Shown here one piece after another: positions 26,601 through 36,521 of a DNA stretch of 64,000 bases. Positions within the stretch are counted from its first letter, which is position 1. Every line of letters begins with the position of its first letter. The stretch covers positions 16,843,719 to 16,907,718 of the forward strand of contig VZDJ01000346.1 in the NCBI GenBank assembly GCA_008694505.1. The letters run 5' to 3'. The DNA comes from Cyanoderma ruficeps (Eukaryota; Chordata; Aves; Passeriformes; Timaliidae). The translations under genes and the position numbers were made by a program. Under the pieces are notes generated by a model. It was not told the origin of the DNA. It made no database searches and saw only the letters and a program-made list of their open reading frames with translations.

Positions 26601-29505
26601 CTCATGAGAGTGCTGCCCAGACAGGGGACCTTTCTGCAGACCATGGCCAAGTGCCAGCTACACAAAGAAATCTAACATAGAGACATGCTCACTGGTTGAG
26701 TTCAGCTTATAATGCTCTTCCACCATTCTACCAACTGCTTCACTGTAATCCACTCACTTTGGACATAACAAAGTTTGGAAGACACTTCATAAAGTGGAGG
26801 CCACTCTTTTACATAAGGAGCTCAACTGGTGACTCTCCTGAGTGAGCTGTATTCAAAACTGAGGCTATGAAACACTGTCTTCATTTCTCTATCAGTAAAG
26901 CAATATGTCAAAAAAGTCAAGACTTGTAGAGACTTTTTGAGGCACCATTAGTTGTCATTCACAAAGCAATTTAGGGGTCTAAACTACTGCTTCATTTTCA
27001 GTGGTAGGAAAACGAAATTCAGCTGAAGAGCAGTTTTACATCTTATCTAAGATGTGCTAAGTTGAAAGTCTTCATTTATAGGAGTTATATTTGCCTTGAA
27101 ACTTGTAGAGGGAGAAAGCAGGGAAAACTAACCAGATACTCTCCAAACTATGTGTCTTACATTTTGGAACATTACTCACCAGAGTGACAGCAAGATTTGG
27201 AGCTAACCCAAACCTGGGATGTTCCCACTGTAACAACAGTCTGCCTTTGCACTGACAGAATTAATAACAGATGACTACTAGCTAGAGCATGTATGTCCAG
27301 TACTATGTGCAAACAGGTGTTTTTACAGAAGGAACAAAATTAAGTTTTCCATGAGATTTGAACAGTAGCTGTTGCTTCAATTGTCACAATATCTTTTAAA
27401 AATTCTTCTGGAAACCTTAGTGTTTTATTTTTAACCAAGACACATGCAGACAGACAGAAAGAAAGTCAGACAGAAAGATAACTCCTACCCTCATGGGCTG
27501 CAAAGCCACTGCTGCCTACACACAGCAAACCCAACAGGCAGGCCAGAAAAAGAATGTCACATGTTCTCAAAGATCCAAAATAGAGAAAGGTCAAGTATAA
27601 GGGTCAAGATAGTTACGTGACAAGTAATGAAATTCAGCTCTGGGGAATTTCTTTCCATTGAGTCCGATTTCATAATGTTTGTAAGCAGTTTTAGTGTTCC
27701 AAGCAAACAACACAAACATGAGTGCATCACCACACCAGGTATAACTTTTCTGAAATCTTAGCAGAGAGGCCAAGACCTAAAGTACATCATGCCCCAAAAG
27801 TCTTTTTCGATACAATGTCTCCAAAAGAGGTTTGCAGGCATGTGAGGCAAACACGCAGAACTTTGAATTACAGCTGCGCTTCCTAAAAGGGTTGTTATAA
27901 AACAGATACTAAAGGTACTTTTCTGAGCTCTAGTACATCTGACAGTACTTAAACTTCACTAATTTTACTTACATTTCACAGTAATTTTAAATAAATGGAA
28001 TAATAATAATAATGCAGTTGAATTATGACCTCTTTGGTATGTACTGCCACCAATATATTTCAGCTCCAAGACTCATCTGCCAGAGGATTATGCTGAACTT
28101 CACCAAATGCTATTACTTTGTGGGAGAATATAACCAGGCACATTGCATTTATTCAAAATCAAAATCCTGATGTGATTATTCTATGACAGACACAGATAAG
28201 AAGCCATGTTGATAATCAGATATTGCTGAAATTCCCAGATTAACTTCCTGTGATTTAATATTGACAAAGCAGGCACAACATCAGACATGGGATGAAAAAG
28301 TTGTCCTGAGTTTTCATCTGCCAACCACAAGCCTGACAAATTCTGCTTCCCTTGCACCATTAATTACTTTGGGTTTGTTTCTCAAAAAGCTCTTTCAGAA
28401 AGTTGAACAGAGAGTAATAAACATGCATTACTCATCAGATCCTGGAAATCTCGTTGCATTTATAAAAAGCTTTCAGAATAAATGGATCTCAGTTCTAATG
28501 CTCTGCCACAACATTAATGCCGTTGTACTCACCAAAACAACCCAGAAGCAAGTTACTGTGCTGGCATAAGCCTGCTCTGAATATTATTTTTTAAGGTTTT
28601 TCTTTGAAAATTTCCTTATGCAAAAGATGAAGAGGCTCCAAATAGATGTTACACAGGATCTGTTTGTAGGCAGGTTTTAATTAAACTGAACTCATATCAC
28701 TAAATGAATTAAATAACATTTTGAAAGATTTACTGCACTGCTAACATCTCTAAACTTGCATCTGGAAGTATCATACTAAATCATACACCAACTAAACAAA
28801 AACTTATTAAAGCAGGGACTTATACCAGATTTAATAACCCAACTTCTTTTCTAATAGCTACTGACACAGCTACTAATTCATGACTTTCTTGCATATGAAG
28901 CTGAATTTTCTAAGCCAAGACAAGAACCACACATTTGTGAGGGTTTTTTTGTGGAGTTCACAGTGGTTTTCCTGGGTAAGAAAGCCAGCCCAGTATCTGA
29001 GATACCAAGAATGCCACTGCAGCAGAGATTAGAGGCAGACAGGGATGGAGCTTTTGTAAATTAGAAACAAGCATTCCAGCCTACAGTTTCTAAATTCATT
29101 ACTCGACACAGGGCTTTGCTTGACCAGTATGATGAGGCCCTACAAAAGGAGGAAGTCAGAAAAAAAAAAAATCCAAAATAAAAGCAAATCATGTCACTAC
29201 CTTGAGAATGGGATGAAAATCCCTGCTGTCTCCCTGGAGCTGGACGTGTCCATCACATTCCAAACTCACCAGGAAAGTTTGGAGGGATGAAACGAAAAGG
29301 GTGTACCAAGAAAACGGAGAGAAGACAAAGCAACCCACAAACAAACAAACAAACACCACCCACCCCCCCCAAACCCAAAACAAAAACCCCAGAAGAAAAG
29401 CCGTGTGTTTCTCCAGCCTGATGTCTGAAGCTGCAGTGCATCCCAGACCCTATCTACCTCTGCGAAGGGACTCACCACAAGCGTGCAGCACAGGAACTTG
29501 TTCAT
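14230..29505 (-). CDS. TNFRSF11B: Osteoprotegerin (TNF receptor superfamily member 11B), five-exon gene
   Basis: This gene encodes the secreted decoy receptor that binds RANKL and TRAIL and restrains osteoclast formation. Coding exons on the minus strand are 29505-29476, 20259-19890, 16399-16205, 15879-15655 and 14618-14230. They total 1,209 nt, giving 402 residues plus a TAA stop, one residue more than human. All introns are GT-AG, with phases 0, 1, 1 and 1. Order in the protein: signal peptide about 1-21, four cysteine-rich TNFR repeats about 22-185, two death-domain-like regions about 198-365, and a basic tail with a penultimate cysteine (residue 401). In human the equivalent Cys400 makes the disulfide dimer. 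There is no transmembrane segment, as expected for a secreted receptor. Identity rests on extended similarity to human osteoprotegerin as I remember it, exon by exon. No frameshift or premature stop is visible, so the gene looks functional. Confidence 0.97.
14619..15654 (-). other. TNFRSF11B intron 4
   Basis: A 1,036-base AT-rich intron with a GTATTT donor and a TATAG acceptor. Short open frames on both strands have no recognisable content. Confidence 0.9.
15655..15879 (-). CDS. TNFRSF11B: TNFRSF11B coding exon 4 (death-domain-like region 1)
   Basis: This 225-nt exon, the length I recall for the human exon, starts after a TTTCAG acceptor with DVTLCEEAMFRFAVP and ends with MVKKIIQ. It encodes residues 199-273, the first death-domain-homologous region, including NLPGTKV-like SLPGTKV and the conserved EQTFQLLKLWK helix. 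The donor, CAAG then GTATTT, is weaker than the GTGAGT and GTGGGT donors of the other introns. Both sides keep phase 1 and the junction with exon 5 restores Asp274, so the splice is well supported. Confidence 0.95.
15880..16204 (-). other. TNFRSF11B intron 3
   Basis: A 325-base intron with GTGAGT donor and TTTCAG acceptor. I see no repeat or RNA gene in it. Confidence 0.9.
16205..16399 (-). CDS. TNFRSF11B: TNFRSF11B coding exon 3 (cysteine-rich repeat 4)
   Basis: This 195-nt exon runs from the last two bases of Gly134 to the first base of Asp199. It carries the end of CRD3 and CRD4, including CERCPEGFFSNKTSSKAAC and HTNCSALGF. Two N-linked sequons at residues 152 and 165 match known human sites. 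The human site at 178 (NAT) is NEV here, so it is lost. One extra residue relative to human falls in the TDTTPQKCGI segment and accounts for the 402-residue length. The acceptor is TTTCCACAG and the donor GTGAGT. The upstream reading of this frame is intronic. Confidence 0.95.
16400..19889 (-). other. TNFRSF11B intron 2
   Basis: A 3,490-base intron. About 17,500-18,090 is locally GC-richer and holds a 270-codon open frame on the plus strand without recognisable domains. An A-rich low-complexity run lies near 18,308-18,355. A possible ancient DNA-transposon end lies at 18,726-18,784. The rest is AT-rich and featureless to me. Confidence 0.85.
18726..18784 (+). mobile_element. Possible ancient Tigger/pogo-like transposon terminal inverted repeat
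   Basis: A TA dinucleotide is followed directly by CAGTGGAACCTCATTAACC, which resembles the outer ends of Tigger/pogo-type DNA transposons. An imperfect inverted partner, GGTTAATGAAGGTT at 18771-18784, pairs with AACCTCATTAACC at 18734-18746 with one extra base. Such subterminal palindromes are typical of these ends. No transposase is visible and the opposite end was not found, so this would be a relic or a chance match. Confidence 0.35.
19890..20259 (-). CDS. TNFRSF11B: TNFRSF11B coding exon 2 (signal end, cysteine-rich repeats 1-3)
   Basis: This 370-nt exon encodes residues 11-133 plus the first base of Gly134. It completes the leader (predicted cleavage near residue 21 by comparison with human), then carries CRD1 (LLCDQCPPGSY), CRD2 (CKELQFVRQEC) and most of CRD3 (GRYLELEFC, then TECPPGFGV). 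The CRD cysteine spacing matches human. Glu116-Phe117, which I recall as part of the RANKL contact in mammals, are kept. The acceptor is a TAG at 20262-20260 and the donor is GTGGGT at 19889-19884. By hand the exon has about 29 CpGs, far more than exons 3-5. Cys18 replaces the human Trp within the leader, and the human N98 glycosylation site is Ser98 here. Confidence 0.95.
20260..29475 (-). other. TNFRSF11B intron 1
   Basis: A 9,216-base intron between the signal-peptide exon and exon 2. It is AT-rich, with simple-sequence stretches (a GACAGACAGAAAG-type run near 27,450 and an A/C-rich run near 29,337-29,390). I see no additional exon. No CR1 end is clear in it, in contrast to the flanks. Confidence 0.85.
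29476..29505 (-). CDS. TNFRSF11B: TNFRSF11B coding exon 1 (signal peptide start)
   Basis: This exon encodes residues 1-10, MNKFLCCTLV, close to the human start MNNLLCCALV. The ATG has A at -3 (CACAATGA), a favourable context. The exon ends exactly at a GTGAGT donor (29475-29470), phase 0, and the next exon supplies the rest of the hydrophobic leader. Thirty coding bases is the size I recall for the human exon. Reading past the donor gives an unrelated intronic translation, which is why the splice is placed here. The start is supported by the TATA run about 95-105 bases upstream. Confidence 0.92.
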
Positions 29506-29575
29506 TGTGGTCGGTGGAAGAAACCTCAGCGCGCTGGGAATCAGGCAGAGTCAGCGCCAGGCTCCAGCAGCTGCT
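29506..29575 (-). other. TNFRSF11B: Predicted TNFRSF11B 5' untranslated region
   Basis: Transcript start is inferred at about 29,571-29,582, some 25-35 bases downstream of the TATA run. This gives a leader of about 65-77 nt. An ATG-TAA pair sits at 29580-29575 and would be a minimal upstream ORF if transcription starts at or above it. Confidence 0.5.
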
Positions 29576-29599
29576 TACATTCTCAACATTAAAGACACG

Positions 29600-29610
29600 A
29601 TATATATATA
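29600..29610 (-). promoter_or_regulatory. TATA box of TNFRSF11B
   Basis: An alternating TATATATATAT run, about 95-105 bases upstream of the ATG. It is correctly spaced for a start site near 29,575 and lies next to the GC-rich promoter. No other TATA-like element is nearby. Confidence 0.6.
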
Positions 29611-29688
29611 GTCCCGGTGTAACAGGAAGCTCGGGCTCAGCTTTGATCACACATTCCCTGCCATGACCAAACTTTTCTCTCGCGCACT

Positions 29689-29722
29689 CCCCCTCACCTC
29701 CCCCCACCCCCCATCCTCCCCC
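29689..29722 (-). promoter_or_regulatory. G-rich promoter tract with quadruplex potential
   Basis: On the minus (transcript) strand this reads as four G-runs of 5, 6, 6 and 5 bases separated by spacers of 5, 1 and 6. It lies about 80-120 bases upstream of the TATA run. It could bind SP/KLF factors or fold as a G-quadruplex. The motif is seen directly; function is inferred. Confidence 0.5.
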
Positions 29723-29780
29723 TTTTTCTTTTAAGGAACCTGTAAAACTTGGTGACTTAATGGAACTCTTTGAGCGCCGT

Positions 29781-29787
29781 AACCACA
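29781..29787 (+). promoter_or_regulatory. RUNX-type motif AACCACA
   Basis: An exact AACCACA (TGTGGTT on the gene strand) lies about 205 bases upstream of the predicted start site. RUNX2 sites of this type are reported to regulate mammalian osteoprotegerin. A 7-base match alone is weak. Confidence 0.3.
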
Positions 29788-29819
29788 GACTGGAAAATGA
29801 GGGAGGGAGTGTCAGGGGC

Positions 29820-30135
29820 TGGCCAGGGGTGGGTTTAATTGCTCTGGCTGGCTGTCTGGCTGAGCCGCCCTGCGCTCCGCTCTGCAGCGCGGCCGGAGGG
29901 GAGACTCCGGTCCCTTGGCTCGGCTCCCTCGGGGCTCCCAGCAGCGGGGCTGGCTGGAGGCGAAGCCCAGGGCGGGGAAGCTGAGGAGAAGGGGGGTCCC
30001 CGTTCGCTCCCCTTCCCTGCTGAGACTGGAATGCGAGGGACGGCGCCTGCCTCTCGCCAGGGCTGCCGGGCGCCGCCGGCCTGCACCGGCCCGAGGGGCT
30101 GGGCCCGGGGGAGAGGCCTGGGGACTGCGGCGACA
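29820..30135. promoter_or_regulatory. CpG island upstream of TNFRSF11B
   Basis: A strongly GC-rich, CpG-dense block lies about 250-550 bases upstream of the predicted start, in otherwise AT-rich DNA. Several overlapping open frames on both strands here are by-products of base composition. Confidence 0.65.
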
Positions 30136-33100
30136 CAGCTCTTGCTGTGATTGTCCAGCGACAGTCGTGTCTTCAGCATGCTCCTGCCCACAGGAGAAGC
30201 CCCACTCAGGGGGCTGCTCTTCCTTCCCCCCAGTTTAAGTTAGAAAAGGGCATTTTTCTAAGGCCATAAGGAACAAACCCTGCTGTTCGTGCTTCCCAGG
30301 ATTGTTCCGGGGGCTCCATGGAAGCCCCGGGGAAGCTGTGTGTGCCAGATGTGGAGCAGGGGAAAGGTGCAGAGGAAGGATTTCTTTTCCCAGCCTGCAG
30401 ATAGCTATAAAGGATTATGGGACCCTGTGGGATCCTGGGGTAGAAGCCAAACCTGATGTGCCTCCAGATTTCACAGATGGTTTTCTCTCCCTTTTCACAG
30501 GCCAGACCAAAACCTCAGCTCTGGATATATCAGCTCCTGAGCATTTGCAACTGGGGCCCCTGTTGGCACTGGGCTGTGCAGTTTTGCCCCTTTGAGTCAC
30601 AAGGCTGAGCAGGATTGGCAAGAGTTAGGTGGAAAAAGCCTGCATATTATTTCATAAAAATTCAGCTACACTGTCTGGAAACCATCATCTTAAAGGACAG
30701 CCTCGCACATGCCTGCTTATAAATCCATAGCCACTTGAACATGCTTCAGGCATAACCTAAGATTGAAACAGATGCTGGTTACACTTGTCAGGATGATAAA
30801 AATTCAAGACACTTGAATTACTGGTAAGTTCTCTGTAAAGAAATAATGTGAAAACTGGCACAGAAAGCTTACCACCTGAGGAGCGTTGCTGGTATTTGAT
30901 GGGTAGTAGTCATCACTTGATTGGTAGTGTACCTGGGATGGATGATGCAAACGTTCCTGTAATCTTTTCAAAACCTTTTAGTACTTTAGCATTTATTCTT
31001 AAACATATTTATGAATGTACTTATGTATTTATTTATGCCCAGATAAAAGCACAGGAGTGCCAATGGACGAACTTTACCTGTACATTCCCGCATTTTCATT
31101 GTGGGGCAGTGGGAAGGATTGTTCCTGGACATGTTTGAGCATGTCAGGATAGCTGTGTGTGAGTGTGGTATTCTCCATACAGGGACCAACTTCAAGCGTC
31201 AAACATAATGCTGCAGCAATTCCATCAGCAGAACTTAGTAAGTTCATAAGCAGAAGTTTAAGCTCAACTACTTTTATCCTCTCAAATGCCAAGAGCTGGA
31301 CATGGCAGTGTGTCTCTTGTGATTGGAAGCAGCTCCAGTGTCAAGTCAGGGGATCCTGGGAGGTAGGTGAGACCGATTGCATTCATCTCAGATACATCAG
31401 AAAGAAAAACATCAAATGCATACAAGCTCCCTGCAGTTAATTAACACTGTTAAGTGGATTTCAATGGGCTTTGGATGGGGCTGTGTCTTCTCATTACTGG
31501 TACTAGCCATAAATGTCAAACAGCTGGCTCTGTAGAGAAATAAAACTATAGCTCATAAGCCTATTTAAACATCTTAATGTGTATGGGCAACAGTGTTCAC
31601 ATCAGAATTTTCTAGAGATGGAAATATTTTATGCAATTAACCAGACCAGAAAACAAATTAGAAAGCCATTAAAATTCTTCAGCTGAAAATGGTGCTGTTG
31701 TTAAGAAGTGGGATCTTTTTCAACACAACTATTTTGTGTCTGTTTTTGTTCGGAGTTAGATATGCTGACTTCTCTGAAAAGATGTTTTTCATCCCTAAGC
31801 AGTGAAAAAACTGACAGAGGTTAATGAGAAGAAAACAGATCCTCCTCAAGCTCATTCAGCTGAATGGAAGGGGGGCAAGGTGTATCTGTTTCAATGATGA
31901 TAGCATGTTGGAACAGCTGCTAAGGAGACCATCATCTTAATCATACATGAAAATGAAAGTTTCAACTATCTAATCTCATTGGAGTCTGTAGAGCTGGGTG
32001 TGGATGTTAGGAGAGAACTGTATGCTTGTACTTAGCGTGTTTGATCCTGAAATCATGCATACACAATAAATACAGGATCCCACACTGCCATTTTCAGTGT
32101 CACTTTCCGAAGAACTGTGCTTTAACAAGGTTTAAACTGCAGTTTGAATGTTTTCACTAGTGTTTTACAATGTTGCCACTTTGCCTTTGGGAATTAGTTA
32201 AGATGTGCTTTTACAGAGCATAGAATCATAGCACAAGGCAGTAAACCCTGTAATAAACACTTGTCCATGCTACACCAAAGTTGTTCTCAGCAATGTTTAG
32301 AAGAACCACATTTGTGACTACATGCCATAATAGAGAAGGGACACAGCCTGAAATTATTTTTTAAAAGTTAAGTGCCTTAAAGTATTAATTATTCATAGTT
32401 TAGTTTACAAACTGTCATAGGAAAAGAAAGTAAAAAATCAGGTTTTCTTCTTTCACTAACAAACCTGAAGTGTTGAGTATTACAGACATTAAGTACTCCA
32501 TTCCATTCCATGTTACAGGAATACAACTAGCTTATTTTAACAGTCATTAATTAAAAGTGATGCAGAAACAGCCCTCTAGTTAGCAGAAATGGTTCACTGC
32601 AACCTGTACCAGTACATAAGACTGGAGAAAAAGGACAACTTGCATTGGGCAGACTGAAGGTTACCAACGCTACGTTGCTTTCAATCTGCAGTGATGTGCT
32701 TTTGCTAGGACATCAACTTATTGATTCACTAGTAGTCATATTTCCAGACAGGTATTTACCTTTCCCTGGTTTTTATCCTCACTATTTGTATTGCTGTCCT
32801 GGATATTATTATTGTTGTAAATCTATTTTTGTTCCCATGCATCATTATAATCACCAGGTCTATAAATGGCTTTGCTCTTCCAGCCTGTCTGATATCTGGA
32901 AAAATTCACAAGTCTTGACCAGGGAGTTGGTGCTGGCAGGTGAACACTGTCTTACTGAGTCATCTCAATATATCAGTGTGATGTTTATTGAGCCCAAGCA
33001 ACAAACAGTGGGAAGACTGTGGCTTCAGGCTTGGGACTTAGAGTTCACCACACGTTGCATTTAGAGAACACTCAGAGACTTGTCATTAAGAGATTTCTGT

Positions 33101-36100
33101 CAAACTAAGGGGAGGAGGAATCTGAAAAAGATCAATTGGCTCTGAAAGCAAACATTAGTAGCTGCAAGAAGGCAAAAATCTGGAATTCTACCATGCTATT
33201 ACAGCTGTCCCTTAGAAATTAATCTCTCTCTTTAAATTGTAAGAGCTGATGATCTGAACTATCCTGAGAATGCTTTGAAAATGGAGGCTTAAACAAAACT
33301 TAATCTGCAGGCAGTGTGGTGGTGCAGGTAGCAGCAAAGTGTGTCTCAGATTTGACCAAAGTAGGAGAAAACCTGCAGCTATTGCCCCATCCTTTTTCTC
33401 TGATATAACTCAGAAACCTCAGGGAAAAGATTTCATGCCTATATATACTGAAGAAAGAGAAGAAGTATTTAGCTAATAATGTTGTCAAGAGAAAGCTTCT
33501 ACCTACATGATTATCTTTGTTTTATCTTGTAAGTGGATTTGCCTCTTTTTTTTTTTTTTTTNCTAGGGAATTAAGTTAGCTTGTGAATTTGAAGTGTGCT
33601 GTTTCCCTGTCTGGACACCCTTATGCTAGTAGACAATGTCATCTTCTCTAGTTCCCTTTCAAAGTGGATTGACACTGTATAATTCAGCTGGATTTGTGAA
33701 TGTTTCAGGTTGCATGAACAATTTGAATTGGATAAGATCAGATTTGTACCTTTCAGATGACTGTAGTTCAGGGTAAGCCCCCTCTTTCTATAGGGGCCAC
33801 CAAACTGCTGCACTGTAAATTTACATCCCAGCCTGCTTCACACTCCAGCCTACAGGCAAACCAGCATGAGCATAAGGAATGCTGAAGAGCTGTGAACTGA
33901 GAAATGACAGTTTTATTTAGCCATCCCTGCCCTTGCAATTTCTGGCTTTGAATCTTTTCCTATCTTGATCTCTGTGACATCAGGAAGCTTGAGACAATGA
34001 TTCAGATCCTTCAAGTACTCAGAAACCTTTAAGTTTTCTGAAAAACTCAGCTGTAAACCCCCTTTGATAAGAAGGAATTCATTGTTCCCAGAATCAACAT
34101 TTCCAGTTAACACTAGGACTCCAAAAGAGAGACAGCACATATTTTACCGAAAGTCATGGAAACTGGAACTGAAACAAGACAAGCTTTAGTCAGTAAGATT
34201 TTCTGGCTAACAGGTTTTTCTTTTTTGTCTCTACTAATTTGCTTGCTACTCTGTAATTGAAGGTCACTGGTTAAGGAAAATGGTCGTGTTAGCTCATGAG
34301 GAGCATCTGCAATTTCATTGCTTTCAGTCTGACTTCATTGTGTATATTTGGGCAGTATTAACATGGCACCAAGTTTCCCTCCTTCTGGTTTTCCGCACAC
34401 ACAGGATTGTCAGGCCAGAAATGATGCCACTTTCAGCCTTCAATGAATTTTGCATGGAAATCTGAGGGATTTTGCTACATGATCTGAATTCAAATCTCTT
34501 ACACACTGGCTTCATTCAGCTGTGAACCAGCTATTGGCCTGTGCAGCTTGATGGACAGCCTGTATAATTTACATCCAGACAGTTTCACCACCTGTGGATT
34601 GCTCAGCTCTCCCCTTTCAACCAGGAAAGTAGTTAAAGGCAGTTGTCATCTGTGAGAAGAAGCTGGCTGCTCCTGGACACAGGATCTTGGCTGCTTCTTG
34701 TGACAATAAATACCTACAGTACAGCAGGGGCTTTCAATGCTGAACAATCTGAAAGTCAGGTGAGGTAAGAGACTGGAACCTCAAGTGTAGGCTTTGCTGA
34801 AGTTAGACAGAAAAGCTGCTGTGAGAGAGTACAGTCTTCTAAAGGAATCAAACAAAATAAGAATATTTGGTATAAAAGCAATATTTTTCAGCTGCAAATA
34901 TCAAACAATCTGCACAACAATTCTATGAGTTGCATAGATATGTAGATAACATTACAAATACAGTGATTTCGGACACAGAGCACTGTTTTTCTCCTTATTT
35001 ATAGGAAGTTCCTGACTTTGCTGTCTGTCATATAAATGCCACGCTGTTTTGAGTTTCTCCAACAGCCTTTCGTTTTCCCACTGAATTGAGTTAAAGCATT
35101 TTGTCCACACCTTTAAGAGTGACATGGTCCTTTCTCTTACTATTTATCTTTATGTCTCTTTTCATGTGGCTTCTGTTTCATTTTCCATGCCACTAAGGCC
35201 AGCCTCAGCTTGCCCCTTTTCCCCCAACCACCTGTATGTCTTCATCATTCATGGATCCCCCTTCTTGAGTGAATATTGAAGACTACTTACTACTCTATCC
35301 ACCCTCTCTGGCTGGGAACAATGAGTGTTTGATGGGCTGGCATAAGTGTATGCAATATATATGTAATACACGTGTGTATAGATATTACAAAAACTTCCCT
35401 GCCTTCTACTTGCTGTACTTTTAAAAACATTCTGCAATTTCTTACGTGTGCTGCCTTCCTCAGGCAGGTTTTATGCAGCACCACAAAAAACCCCCCATTT
35501 ATGACTACACACAGAAACAGTCACAATAAAGTAACAAAGTCAGTAATAACCACCCAATATTTCCTCCCCAAAATGGCTATCAGAATTTATTTGAAATTCC
35601 TTGTACAATGTCAGCTCTGCAGCTTCTGGCTTCAAAGGATGTGAGTGCAGTGGTGCAAGCCAAGAAAATAAAGGAGGGACCTTTGTGAAGTAACACAGAA
35701 GTAATATGCAATTTGTGGATGATGGCAGAAATCACTGGGAAAGCTTGCCATGTCCCTGCAGAAATAGCACATGCTCATGTACTAAACACTCTGAAGCACC
35801 TTTTAGGTAATTTTGTTTGTGGCCAGACTTCAAACATAATAAAGCTTTTGTCCTTTTCTTGGCAGAGAAGGTTGAAAACCAAAAACAGGAGTGGGCAGGA
35901 GATGGAAGGAATTTCAGACTCCTCAGGAGAGGCATTCCAGCTGGTGTGGACTGTGCTACATCCTTCCTGGATGCTGCAGTGCATTCCTTTGTTTCCTCTG
36001 ACCAGACATTTTCTTTTGTTTAGTCCATCAGTGCCCTGTAAAGTATGTGGTACCTCCTCGACAATGTGGAATGCATTGCAGAGTCTTTATCTTCCAGCTC

Positions 36101-36481
36101 TGAAATTTCCCCAGATTTAGCATTTTTATCACATGCTGCTCTTTATTCACTGTGTTAAAAGAACTATTAATTATTTGTTTTATTTTCTTTTATTCAGCAC
36201 TGAGAAGTGAGCTGAATTAAGCTTTGGTGGAAGCCAAACTAACTGTCAACTTCATGCATATTTCTTCTTCTTCTCTATAAATACAGCAGGGTGGCACCCT
36301 GAGAGCAACAGCACAGATTCCAGTGCTTCACCCAGCAGGGACCAGGAATTTAAAAGAGATTGTCCAGAGTCAGTGGTTATTCTCCACAAGGGAACATACT
36401 GATTTAAAGATTTTGCATCTACCATACTGTGCCTCAGTTAGCACTGGGAGTTTGCTGTGTGTCATGCAATGTGAGTTTTGA

Positions 36482-36521
36482 GTTTATAGGATTTACATTA
36501 CAACCTTGAAATCCTATAAAC
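36482..36521. repeat. Perfect 13-bp inverted repeat (hairpin)
   Basis: GTTTATAGGATTT at 36482-36494 and its exact reverse complement at 36509-36521 enclose a 14-base loop. The stem does not extend on either side. Confidence 0.8.

Noticed and set aside
27440..27485. GACAGACAGAAAG-type repeats considered as a CRISPR-like or satellite array
   Set aside because: It is a short imperfect simple repeat without spacer structure, in a vertebrate genome.
29450..30136. 228-codon minus-strand open frame through the promoter
   Set aside because: It runs across the CpG island, the TATA run and the true start codon in another frame. Low-complexity Pro/Ser/Gly-rich translation and open frames on both strands point to base composition.
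32220..32300. TAGAATCATAG resembling a CR1 tip
   Set aside because: The following bases do not continue into CR1 sequence.
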